Of a stretch of 56,557 bases of DNA, positions 40,635 through 48,754 are shown piece by piece (positions within the stretch are counted from its first letter, which is position 1; every line of letters begins with the position of its first letter). The stretch is from NCBI GenBank assembly GCA_945907755.1, contig CAMDTN010000015.1:1-56557 (forward strand), in the 5' to 3' direction. The notes beneath the pieces were generated by a model. The model searched no databases. It was not told the origin of the DNA and was given only the letters and a program-made list of their open reading frames with translations. Made by a program: the position numbers and the translations under genes. Source of the stretch: Singulisphaera sp. GP187. GTDB lineage: Bacteria > Planctomycetota > GCA-002687715.

Positions 40635-41354
40635 TCAGGCACCGCTGTGTCCAGCACGACCAAACTGGGCGCCGCGCGTGATGCAATTCTGCAAACGCCG
40701 CGCTTCCAAACCGGTGCCGCGTAAGTCTGCCTCGGTCAAGTCGCAGTCTGCGAATACCGTGCCCTCGCAAATCGCGCCACCGAAGTTGCAGCGCGGCGCG
40801 TCGGTCTCGCGCAGTTCTGCGCGCGTCAAATCGGCATCAGACAAGTCTGCCCCACCGATGCGGCACCCCAGCAGGCGCGCATCAGAAAGGATCGCTCCTG
40901 CACAGCAAGTGCGCTCCAATTGAGCTTCTTCCAAAATGCAACCGCTGAGGTCGGCACTGGTGAAGTCCGCCCCAGAGGCGATGGCCCCGCGCAACGAACA
41001 TGTCATCAGCGTGGCCCCGCGAAAACTGGCGCCTTCCAAGTGGGCATCCGCCAACAGCGTTTGTTCCAGCAAGGCGTGTGAGAACTGCGCACCGCGTGCG
41101 CGCACACCAGCAAGGTCTACTTCGCGCATGACCACCATCTCCAACAGCGCCTCTTCGAGGTTTGCGTTGCGCAAGCGCGTGCCGGTCATGGTCGCGCGGG
41201 TTAGCAGCGCCCCGTGCAGGTCAGCACCAGACAAGTCCTGCCCTGACAAGTCCAATTGGCGCAAGTCGGCACCAACAAGATCGAGCGAGGCGATGGATTC
41301 CTTCCGCGCGAGGCGGCCTTCGATTTCAGTGCGGATGGCAGGCATGCCCGGCAT
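40635..41354 (-). CDS. Pentapeptide-repeat protein
   Basis: 239 residues made largely of A(D/N)LXX repeats (for example LDLSGQDLSGADLHGALLTR, ADLSDADLTRAELRETDAP), which fold as a right-handed quadrilateral beta-helix of about 8-9 coils. Some pentapeptide proteins mimic DNA and protect gyrase; most have no known role. It lies between smc and truA with a 2-base gap to truA's TTG. A second ATG three codons in is equally possible. Confidence 0.85.
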   Translation of the reverse strand: MPGMPAIRTEIEGRLARKESIASLDLVGADLRQLDLSGQDLSGADLHGALLTRATMTGTRLRNANLEEALLEMVVMREVDLAGVRARGAQFSHALLEQTLLADAHLEGASFRGATLMTCSLRGAIASGADFTSADLSGCILEEAQLERTCCAGAILSDARLLGCRIGGADLSDADLTRAELRETDAPRCNFGGAICEGTVFADCDLTEADLRGTGLEARRLQNCITRGAQFGRAGHSGA

Positions 41355-41375
41355 GGTACCCAGCCTGTGCGTCCT

Positions 41376-44300
41376 TCAGGCGGAAGCTGCTCCGTCGCCC
41401 GCGCCGTCCTCTGCGTCCTTTACTGGACGAGCGCGCCGTGCCGCTTGCGCGGCCTCTAGCGGCGCCACATTCGGCAGCGGTTCATCGCTACGCAGATTGC
41501 CTTGTTCGTCGATCTGCTCAATGCGCACACTGACGCGGCGCGAGACGCCTCGTTCAGGCATGGTGACGCCGAACAATCTGTCGGCGTGCTCCATGGTGCG
41601 CTTCGCGTGGCTGACCACGATGAACTGGCTCTTCTCACGCCACTCGGCCACGAGGCGCACGAAGCGTTCTGTGTTCTCCTCGTCCAGTGCGGCATCCACC
41701 TCATCGAGAAAGGCACAGGGCGCCGGATGGGCGCGGAAGATGGCGAACAGCAATGCCACCGCCGTCAGCGAGCGCTCGCCGCCGGATAGCAAACTGATGC
41801 TCTGCAATTCCTTGCCCGGGGGCTTGGCGCGAATCTCGATGCCGGATTCCAGCGGCGTCTCCGGCGTTTCCAGTGCGATCTCGGCTCGGCCACCACCAAA
41901 GAGGCGGCGGTACACCACGCTGAAATGTTCGCGCACTGCATTGAAAGTGTCCAAAAACAGTTGCGTACTCTGTTCTTCGATGGACTTCAGAACGCGCAGC
42001 AAGTGCTCTTTCGATTTCACGAGGTCGTCACGCTCGCGCACGATGAACTCGAAACGCTGTTCGGCGGATTCCAGTTCTTCCACTGCGGCAAGATTGACAT
42101 TGCCGAGGCGCTGAATGCGCTCCTTCAGCTCGCGCACTTCGGTTTCCAACACTTCGTCGGTGGGCTCTGCTGGCGCGACTTCTTGCAGCGCTTCTGCGCG
42201 TTCCGCTTCGCGGCGCTCGAAATCCGTGAGGTCGATGCCCAAGTCATCGCGGACATGGGAATGCAACGATTCCAACGCAGCCTTGTTGGCTCCTTCAGAC
42301 GCGCGCACTTCCGCAATGCTCTCCGCCAACACCCCGAGGCATTTTTCTGCGGATTCCAATATGGCCGCCGCAGCGCGCATGCGCTCGCGCACCTGATCGG
42401 CACCTTGCTCAGCCGCTGCCAGCCCTTGGGCCACGCCAGCTAATGATGCTTCCACCCCCGCGGCTTCTTGCACTTCTTGTTCGTACGCGGCCCGAGTCCG
42501 TTGAATCGTGCGCGCCAGTTCGGCTTCTTCTTCAGTGGCCGCAGTGCCACGGTCGCGCGTGTCGCGGATCGCCGCAGCCAAAAACACTTGGCGTGCCCGC
42601 GCAGCGTCGAGTTTCTCGGCGAACTTTGCCGCAGCCAAACGCACTTCATGCACTGCCTGCTGCACACGATCGACTTCCAACGACTGTGCTTGTTCGCGTT
42701 CACGCGCAGCTTCCAAGCGGCTCTGTGCGGACAGCCGCCCTTCCAACAAGCGCGCGTGCTCGCTGGCGGTTTGCTCCACCCGCAGCTCTGCAGCTTCGAT
42801 GGCATCCCGCGCCCGCGCCTCTTCAGCCAACAGCAACTCGCGATCCTGCGAGAGCCGCTCCATTTCGTTGACCAAGCGCAGCACTTCTTGATCCAGTCGC
42901 GCGGCGTCGCCTTCGGCCTTCACCAAGGAAACAGAAAGCTCGCGCACCAAGACGCGCGCGCTGTCGCGTTGTGCGAGCACGGCCACGGAACGCTGCTTAG
43001 CGGCATCGCGTTCTTCCACCATCGTGACCAAACGCTTGTCCAAACGCCGCGCTTCGGCCTGCAAAGTGACCAAACCCGCAGACGCGTGCCCGCCCCGCGG
43101 AGTGGACAGCATGCGCCCGGCGCGTAGCACATCGCCGTCAGCGCTGACCAGCATGGCGCCAGAACCAGCACCAGCGCGCAGCTCTTGCTCGAATTCGTCG
43201 CGGCCTAGAACACGCACTCCGTCCAACAATGCGCCCAGCACATTGCCGATCTCGCGTGTGGAAGCACGCACACCAGCGGGCAAGTTGCCCTCACTTTGTT
43301 GAAAACGATCCAGCGGCAAGAAAATGGCCCCGCCCAAGCGCTTCTCGCGCAGGAAGCGCAAACCTTCAACCGCTTCGGCACCATCGGCCACCACCAGCGC
43401 GGCGGCAGCGTCACCCAATGCGGCTTCCACGCCACGCGCATCTTGGAATTCGACTTCGAAGAGGTTCAGCAACAAACCGCGGAACCCCGCGAGGAACTCG
43501 GGCCGCCGGGCGCGCTCCGCGAGAATGGCCAGCGTGCCTTCGTTCAAACCTTCGCCACGCCGCAGCGTGTTCGCCAAGACATCTTTGCGCGCTTGTGCGC
43601 GGCCTAGGTCGCCCTCAATGCGCCGCAAGTCTTCGTGCGCCCGCGAGGATTCGCTTTCGAGGCGTTCCACATCCAATTCGGAATTCGTCAGCCCCGCCCG
43701 GCGCTGCTCCAGCACCGTCGTGTGTTCGCCCTGGGTGCCACTGCGTTCGCCTAACAGGCGTTTGCGATCTTCGACACCGGCCAACACGCGCTGCTGCCGT
43801 TCCGCACAAGCCGCCAGAGTATTGCGCTGACTGCTCAGCTCCACTTCGGCACGCGCTTCGTCGGCGGCTGCGCCAGCAATGCCGCGCTCTACGCCACCAA
43901 GGCCTTTCTCCGCCACGATGCGTTCCTGAGTGCACTCGGCAGATTCCTGACGCGCTTGCTGCAAACGCTGCGATTCGGCGCCAAAAAGCTGCGCCGTTGA
44001 TTGCACATCGCGGGCAAGCACTTCGGCCTCGCGCCGGATCACGATCTCTTCTTCAGTCAGTTCCTCTGCAACGCGATGAGCTTCCGCCGCATCGTTGCGC
44101 CGCGTTTTCAGTCGGGCTTCCGCATCTTCTGCGTAGCGCCGTTGCAGCGCACTCGTCTCACGCAACGAAGACAACCTGCCCGCCAAAGTGGCGTGCTCTT
44201 CGCGCGCTTGGGCGACACTTTCCACGGTCGTGCTCAACTCGCCTTCCACTGTCAGCGATTGTGTCTTTGCGCCTTCGCGTGCTTCTTGGGCGGCGTCGCG

Positions 44301-45065
44301 CTGGGCGTACAGCCCCGACAGCTTCGCAGCGATCTCAGCTTCAGCAGCGGCCAAGGCCTTCATGCGCGCCAGCGCGAAGCGTCCTTGCACTTGACGCAAT
44401 TTTTCCGTCAGCTCGCGATAGCTGCGCGCTTTGCCTGCATGCAGCTTCAGCGAGCGAATCTGGCGCGAGATCTCTTCGACCACATCCGCGAGGCGGGATA
44501 GATTCTCGTCCACCTTCTGCAGCTTCAGTTCGGTTTCGTGACGGCGCGTGCGGAAGCGCGAAATGCCGGCGGCTTCCTCGAACACACGCCGACGATCTTG
44601 CGGATTATTGGCCAGCACCGCATCGATCTTGCCCTGCTCCATGAAGCCGTAGCCACCGTTGCCAAGGCCCGTGCCAGCAAACAGATCGCGCACATCCTTC
44701 AGCCGAACGGCGCGTCCATTCAGCAAGTACTCAGTTTCGCCTGTGCGGAAGACGCGGCGCGTCACTTGCACTTCGTCGCTGTCTTCAGCCAGCACTCGCG
44801 CCTTGTTTTCGAAAACGAGAGTGCCTTCAGCCAAGCCCATGGGAGGACGGCGCACCGTGCCGTTGAAGATGACGTCGGTCATCTCGCGACCGCGCAACGA
44901 AGTGGGGCGCTGTTCGCCCAAGATCCACTTCACCGCGTCGATGACATTGGACTTGCCGCATCCATTCGGCCCGACGATGCAAGTGAGGCCACCGCCTTCG
45001 AAAACGAACTCCGTGCGATCAGCAAAAGACTTGAAGCCATGCACGCTCAACCGCTGCAACCGCAT
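41376..45065 (-). CDS. smc: Chromosome segregation protein SMC
   Basis: Condensin ATPase that organises and segregates the chromosome. 1229 residues. N-terminal ATPase half with MRLQRLSVHGFKSFADRTEF and Walker A GPNGCGKSN at 32-40, Q-loop near 140 (GLGNGGYGFMEQGKID); long coiled coil; hinge about 520-670 (FRGLLLNLFEVEF, GGAIFLPLDRF); second coiled coil; C-terminal signature LLSGGERSLTAVALLFAIF, Walker B CAFLDEVDAALDEEN. ScpA/ScpB are not in the window. A hairpin directly abuts its ATG. Confidence 0.96.
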   Translation of the reverse strand: MRLQRLSVHGFKSFADRTEFVFEGGGLTCIVGPNGCGKSNVIDAVKWILGEQRPTSLRGREMTDVIFNGTVRRPPMGLAEGTLVFENKARVLAEDSDEVQVTRRVFRTGETEYLLNGRAVRLKDVRDLFAGTGLGNGGYGFMEQGKIDAVLANNPQDRRRVFEEAAGISRFRTRRHETELKLQKVDENLSRLADVVEEISRQIRSLKLHAGKARSYRELTEKLRQVQGRFALARMKALAAAEAEIAAKLSGLYAQRDAAQEAREGAKTQSLTVEGELSTTVESVAQAREEHATLAGRLSSLRETSALQRRYAEDAEARLKTRRNDAAEAHRVAEELTEEEIVIRREAEVLARDVQSTAQLFGAESQRLQQARQESAECTQERIVAEKGLGGVERGIAGAAADEARAEVELSSQRNTLAACAERQQRVLAGVEDRKRLLGERSGTQGEHTTVLEQRRAGLTNSELDVERLESESSRAHEDLRRIEGDLGRAQARKDVLANTLRRGEGLNEGTLAILAERARRPEFLAGFRGLLLNLFEVEFQDARGVEAALGDAAAALVVADGAEAVEGLRFLREKRLGGAIFLPLDRFQQSEGNLPAGVRASTREIGNVLGALLDGVRVLGRDEFEQELRAGAGSGAMLVSADGDVLRAGRMLSTPRGGHASAGLVTLQAEARRLDKRLVTMVEERDAAKQRSVAVLAQRDSARVLVRELSVSLVKAEGDAARLDQEVLRLVNEMERLSQDRELLLAEEARARDAIEAAELRVEQTASEHARLLEGRLSAQSRLEAAREREQAQSLEVDRVQQAVHEVRLAAAKFAEKLDAARARQVFLAAAIRDTRDRGTAATEEEAELARTIQRTRAAYEQEVQEAAGVEASLAGVAQGLAAAEQGADQVRERMRAAAAILESAEKCLGVLAESIAEVRASEGANKAALESLHSHVRDDLGIDLTDFERREAERAEALQEVAPAEPTDEVLETEVRELKERIQRLGNVNLAAVEELESAEQRFEFIVRERDDLVKSKEHLLRVLKSIEEQSTQLFLDTFNAVREHFSVVYRRLFGGGRAEIALETPETPLESGIEIRAKPPGKELQSISLLSGGERSLTAVALLFAIFRAHPAPCAFLDEVDAALDEENTERFVRLVAEWREKSQFIVVSHAKRTMEHADRLFGVTMPERGVSRRVSVRIEQIDEQGNLRSDEPLPNVAPLEAAQAARRARPVKDAEDGAGDGAASA

Positions 45066-45087
45066 CGCAACACCCCATCGGGTTGCG
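45066..45087 (-). promoter_or_regulatory. Hairpin abutting the smc start codon
   Basis: CGCAAC/GTTGCG, plus possible extra C-G pairs, enclose ATGGGG and end right at the smc ATG. The G-rich ribosome site (GGGGTG) lies in the hairpin's 3' side, so the structure would mask it. Confidence 0.4.
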
Positions 45088-45120
45088 GGACCTCGCCGAG
45101 GCCACCGCGTTCACCCGCCC

Positions 45121-45138
45121 GGGGGCAGCATAGCCCCC
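45121..45138 (-). terminator. GC-rich hairpin after the NrdD-like gene
   Basis: GGGGGC/GCCCCC, a 6-bp stem with a 6-base loop, 14 bases after the stop and not followed by T residues. It could be a weak terminator or an mRNA 3' cap before smc. Confidence 0.35.
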
Positions 45139-45152
45139 AGTGCTCGGAATTC

Positions 45153-46925
45153 CTATCCAGCGGAGGGAGCGCGGAAGAGGTCGCCTTGCACTTCCAAAAC
45201 AGCAGATTCCTCGCTCGCGAAACGCACCGATTCCAAGCGCGTGCGCGTGCGCAACTGCCGCAGAAATGCGGGGATGCCTTGATCGGGCAGTAGTGCTGCG
45301 GGAAGGGGCACTGGTCCCATGAGGCGCTCGCTCAGACCCGATGCCAACAAATCCAGATTGCCACGCCCGAACAACGGCACCTCTACAGGCAGAACAGCTG
45401 CTCCTGCCGCCGCCTGCGCCGGGCTTGCCGCCGCGAAACGACGACGCAGCGCGGCATCGGTCACGAAACTGAACCGCCGTTGGCGTGGGGCTGCATCACT
45501 GCTCGCGTAGTCCAAATGTCGCAACAAGCGTGCTGCCAAGAGCGGGCGGTCTTGGCTGCGCCCGGCACCAGCAGCCACCAAACGGTCGAGTGCGCCGCCC
45601 AAACCCCACAACGCCACCTGCACTTCTTCTTCCGGATGCGCAACGCATTCCAGCGTTTCCTGCAGCAAGGCTGCGATGCTGCTGCCTTGAACCAAGCGAC
45701 TGCGCTCTGCTTCGGCAGCGTGGATCCAGCCAGCGGCACGGGTCATCGCAACATCCGCTTGATCTGCTCCGGCTACGCCTTCCAACAAGGCTGGAAGGTT
45801 CAGTGCAACCTCCAACAGCGTCACCCGCTGTCGGCTTGCGACAACGCGAAGCCGCACGGCCGCCTCTGTGCTGGCAGCGCGGCAAAGCACTGCGGATTCC
45901 TCTGCGCTGGGCATGCTTTCTGGCAGCGTCCATGCAACATGAATGCCAAGCCCAGCAGCCTGCGCAGCGAGCCAGTCAAGATGATCCTCGCGAGGCAGCA
46001 GGTTCACTTCGAGCGCCGCCACAGCCCCGGCGCGGCGCGCTTCCATCACGCCTTCGTTCAGCGCGACCACTGCCTCGCCGCCGAACTCCGCAAGCAGCGC
46101 TTCGAAGCCAGGCAGCACCAGACGCGAACGCACGCAGGGCAGCAACATGCGCACCATTCGCGACAATGCGGGCAGCGTGTGCGGCGCGTCCTCGTCGCCC
46201 AATACCAACAACGCAGGACGAAACGGATCTCCCACGCCGGGCAAAGCGATCAAATGAGTTGCCGCCGCCGCCGCTACGGGGCCAGCATGAATCTCTTGCA
46301 GCAGCAAGCGCTCCAGAACTTCTGCTGCAATGGCGCGGTCACAGTGCAGCGGGTGCCCACCAGATTCGCTGCACAGTTCGCCCAAACGGCGCGGCGACAA
46401 AGACACCGTGGCCGCAGCCTGTTTGGTGACACTGTCGAATTCCATCAAACCCGTGGCAGCAAGTTCTGTCACCAATCCCGCAGTCACATGCTCAGCGCGC
46501 AATTGAACCAAGCGCCGTTCAACACCAGCCACAAGGTCCAGCAGCAACACTTCGGGCAAACCAGTGCGCTGCCGCAAGCTGTCACACAACCGTTGGCGCG
46601 ACCACGGCGCTTCACCACCGGGTGCGAGTACCACCAAGCGCGCCAAAAGGATTTCGCGATGCTCGCGTTCTTCGACGAAACGCAGGGCTGCATCGTCGTG
46701 ACCCGTGGCCTTCAAGACGCGCACAAGCATGTCATCCAACTCGTGTTCGCGGATGTCGCCTTCGGCGTGGTTCAAATCCAGGTGGTGCAACACGGCGCCA
46801 GCCAATTCGCGGGCCAGCCCACCGTCGCGTTCGCCCGAAGCGCTTAGGACCGTATCGAGATCGAACTCGATACGTTGCAGCAAGAGCGGCTCGGCGCTGC
46901 CATCACGCCTTATGACCTGCCGCAT
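45153..46925 (-). CDS. ATP-cone protein resembling a degenerate class III ribonucleotide reductase (NrdD)
   Basis: 590 residues. Residues 1-90 form an ATP-cone: MRQVIRRDGSAEPLLLQRIE, DIREHELDDMLVRVL. The rest follows NrdD in outline: DRAIAAEVLERLLLQEIHAG resembles the segment before the GDIHIHDL motif, but that motif is absent (ALPGVGDPF instead); VTLLEVALNLPALLEG resembles the NrdD VVTINLP segment. No RVxGY glycyl-radical motif and no C-terminal zinc Cys cluster are present. This looks like a non-catalytic NrdD relative. GGGGAGG lies 6 bases before ATG 46925. It overlaps nrdR by 23 bases. Confidence 0.6.
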   Translation of the reverse strand: MRQVIRRDGSAEPLLLQRIEFDLDTVLSASGERDGGLARELAGAVLHHLDLNHAEGDIREHELDDMLVRVLKATGHDDAALRFVEEREHREILLARLVVLAPGGEAPWSRQRLCDSLRQRTGLPEVLLLDLVAGVERRLVQLRAEHVTAGLVTELAATGLMEFDSVTKQAAATVSLSPRRLGELCSESGGHPLHCDRAIAAEVLERLLLQEIHAGPVAAAAATHLIALPGVGDPFRPALLVLGDEDAPHTLPALSRMVRMLLPCVRSRLVLPGFEALLAEFGGEAVVALNEGVMEARRAGAVAALEVNLLPREDHLDWLAAQAAGLGIHVAWTLPESMPSAEESAVLCRAASTEAAVRLRVVASRQRVTLLEVALNLPALLEGVAGADQADVAMTRAAGWIHAAEAERSRLVQGSSIAALLQETLECVAHPEEEVQVALWGLGGALDRLVAAGAGRSQDRPLLAARLLRHLDYASSDAAPRQRRFSFVTDAALRRRFAAASPAQAAAGAAVLPVEVPLFGRGNLDLLASGLSERLMGPVPLPAALLPDQGIPAFLRQLRTRTRLESVRFASEESAVLEVQGDLFRAPSAG

Positions 46926-47385
46926 CGCCACCCTCCCCGCTCAAAATCTTCCGCAGTTCGGTCACAAATTCGCTCACATCTTTGAATTCGCGGTACACCG
47001 ACGCGAAGCGCACGAAGGCAACTTTGTCCAGTTCGCTCAACTCAGCCATTACGAAGTCGCCGATGATGCGGCTGGAAACTTCGCTGCCGAAGAGTTCACT
47101 CACGCGCGACTCAATGCGGTTGGTGACTTCTTCCAAAGTCTCGGTGGAGACGGGGCGCTTGTGGCACGCCAACAGCAAGCCATTGAGCACCTTCTGGCGT
47201 TCGAAGGGCACGCGCGTGCCGTCCTTCTTCACCACGCGCAACGGCATTTCTTCGATGCGCTCGTAAGTCGTGTAGCGCCTACTGCAGTCGAGGCACTCGC
47301 GGCGGCGACGGATCACCGCTTGGTCGTTGCAAGCACGCGAGTCGATCACTTTGTCTTCGATGGCTTTGCAAAAGGGGCAGCGCAT
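46903..47385 (-). CDS. nrdR: Transcriptional repressor NrdR
   Basis: Zinc-ribbon/ATP-cone repressor of ribonucleotide reductase genes. 160 residues. Zinc ligands Cys3, Cys6, Cys31, Cys34 (MRCPFCKAIEDKVIDSR, CLDCSRRYTTYER), then an ATP-cone at about 46-136 (VVKKDGTRVPFERQKV, ELDKVAFVRFASVYREF). Full-length and normal. Its 3' end overlaps the NrdD-like ATP-cone protein, so the two are translationally coupled. A promoter lies at 47395-47424. No ribosome site precedes the ATG. Confidence 0.96.
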   Translation of the reverse strand: MRCPFCKAIEDKVIDSRACNDQAVIRRRRECLDCSRRYTTYERIEEMPLRVVKKDGTRVPFERQKVLNGLLLACHKRPVSTETLEEVTNRIESRVSELFGSEVSSRIIGDFVMAELSELDKVAFVRFASVYREFKDVSEFVTELRKILSGEGGDAAGHKA

Positions 47386-47394
47386 GGGCGGCTT

Positions 47395-47424
47395 CTCATA
47401 TCACCGCCCAAGGAACGGCGTCAA
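47395..47424 (-). promoter_or_regulatory. Promoter for nrdR and the NrdD-like gene
   Basis: TTGACG, an 18-base spacer and TATGAG, with the -10 box ending 9 bases before the nrdR ATG. It resembles the lipoprotein promoter at 22312. No NrdR box was recognised around it. Confidence 0.55.
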
Positions 47425-47431
47425 GCGTGGC

Positions 47432-48751
47432 TCACTTACCGATGCAGAATCCGCTGAAAATGCGATCCAGCAGAGCACCGGGCGCGTCGCGTCCGCTCAA
47501 CGCCGATGCAGCGCGCAAGGCTGCGTGCAAGTCCGCAGCCACCAACTCGCCAGGTGCGTTGTGCCCAATGCCGCTCGCGGCGCAACGCAACGCGGCCGCT
47601 GCCTCCCTGCACGCTTCAGCCTGACGCAGGTTCAAGACACCGACATCTGCGCAGCTCTGTCGCAGCGCTGCGTGGATGGCCGCCCGCAACGCATCCATGC
47701 CTAAGCCATTCAGTGCGCACACATGCAATCCATCCTGATCACCGCCAAGATCGGCGTGGGTCCACACGCTCAGTGAGCGCGGCCCGCTCATCGGAACATG
47801 CGCCGCAGCTTGAGTGCCAGCTTGCACTTCCAGCAGCAAGTCCGCTTGCGTGGCAACATTCTCGCGCGCTGCTTGCGCCGCCAACTCCACCGCCGTGCAC
47901 CCGACATCAGCACCCGCGCTGTCAACGAATGTCAGCGCCATCCCGAGGCACTCAGCGTCGGCATAGACCAAGTCGCGCGTGGTTCCGGCCTCGCCAGAAA
48001 CCAACGCCCGCTGCGAACCCACCAGTGCGTTGAACAACGTCGACTTGCCCGCGTTGGGCAGACCCCGCAGCAACACCAGCCGGCGCCCACTGGCGGCTTC
48101 CCGCGCGCGGCCTTGCTCGGCCAGTGCTTCCAACGCCTGCGCCGCTTCACCCAACCGGGCGATTCCGTCCTCCGGTAGCGGCACCAGCACATCTTGGTCC
48201 GAAAAATCGAACCCAAGCTCCAAGGGGATTAAGACATGGTGCACCGCCGCTTCCAATTCCAGCAGCCGACGACTGAGCCCGCCCGCGAGCAGCGCCAATG
48301 CCACGCGGCGCTCGGCTTCACCTGCTGCGGCGGTCAGTTGCGCCACCGCTTCGGCTTGGGACAAGTCCAATTTCCCGTGCGCAAAGGCAAGGCGCGTGAA
48401 CTCTCCCGGCGCCGCCCGTTCCGCGCCGAGGTCGCAAAGGTGCTGCACGATTTGAGCAAGCAGCAGTGGCGCCCCAGGCACATGCAATTCGGCGCAGTCT
48501 TCGCCAGTAAAACTGCGCGGGGCTAAACGCAGCCATAAAGTGCAGGGCACGCGCAGGCAACCGAGTTCGATGCTGCCTTCATGCAATCCTGCCGCCGCAG
48601 TCCCGCCGCGCGCAGCGGGCCCCCCGAACGGTGAAGCGGAAAACATGCTGCTCACGAAGGCAACAGATTGCGGGCCGCTCAGTCGAACGATGCCGCGCTG
48701 TGACGGACCGCGGGCGCTCGCCACCGCAACGATGGTGCGCCCCGCGTCCAT
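47432..48751 (-). CDS. mnmE: tRNA modification GTPase MnmE
   Basis: With MnmG it installs the 5-carboxymethylaminomethyl group on wobble uridine. 439 residues. Folate-binding N-domain (IVRLSGPQS, FTGEDCAELHVPG, PGEFTRLAFAHGKLDLSQAE), G domain (G1 GLPNAGKST, G2 GTTRD, G3 DSAG), and the catalytic C-terminus FCIGK with Cys436. G4 reads THAD (331-334) in place of NKxD, and G5 reads CALNG. It lies 3 bases downstream of yidC, the usual neighbour. MnmG is not in the window. Confidence 0.92.
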   Translation of the reverse strand: MDAGRTIVAVASARGPSQRGIVRLSGPQSVAFVSSMFSASPFGGPAARGGTAAAGLHEGSIELGCLRVPCTLWLRLAPRSFTGEDCAELHVPGAPLLLAQIVQHLCDLGAERAAPGEFTRLAFAHGKLDLSQAEAVAQLTAAAGEAERRVALALLAGGLSRRLLELEAAVHHVLIPLELGFDFSDQDVLVPLPEDGIARLGEAAQALEALAEQGRAREAASGRRLVLLRGLPNAGKSTLFNALVGSQRALVSGEAGTTRDLVYADAECLGMALTFVDSAGADVGCTAVELAAQAARENVATQADLLLEVQAGTQAAAHVPMSGPRSLSVWTHADLGGDQDGLHVCALNGLGMDALRAAIHAALRQSCADVGVLNLRQAEACREAAAALRCAASGIGHNAPGELVAADLHAALRAASALSGRDAPGALLDRIFSGFCIGK

Positions 48752-48754
48752 GGA

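Noticed and set aside
43229-44644. 471-codon open frame on the plus strand
   Set aside because: Antisense to smc coiled-coil sequence; Arg/Pro/Ala-rich and without any domain.
45480-46847. 455-codon open frame on the plus strand
   Set aside because: Antisense to the NrdD-like gene; that gene has a good ribosome site and an ATP-cone, the antisense frame has nothing recognisable.
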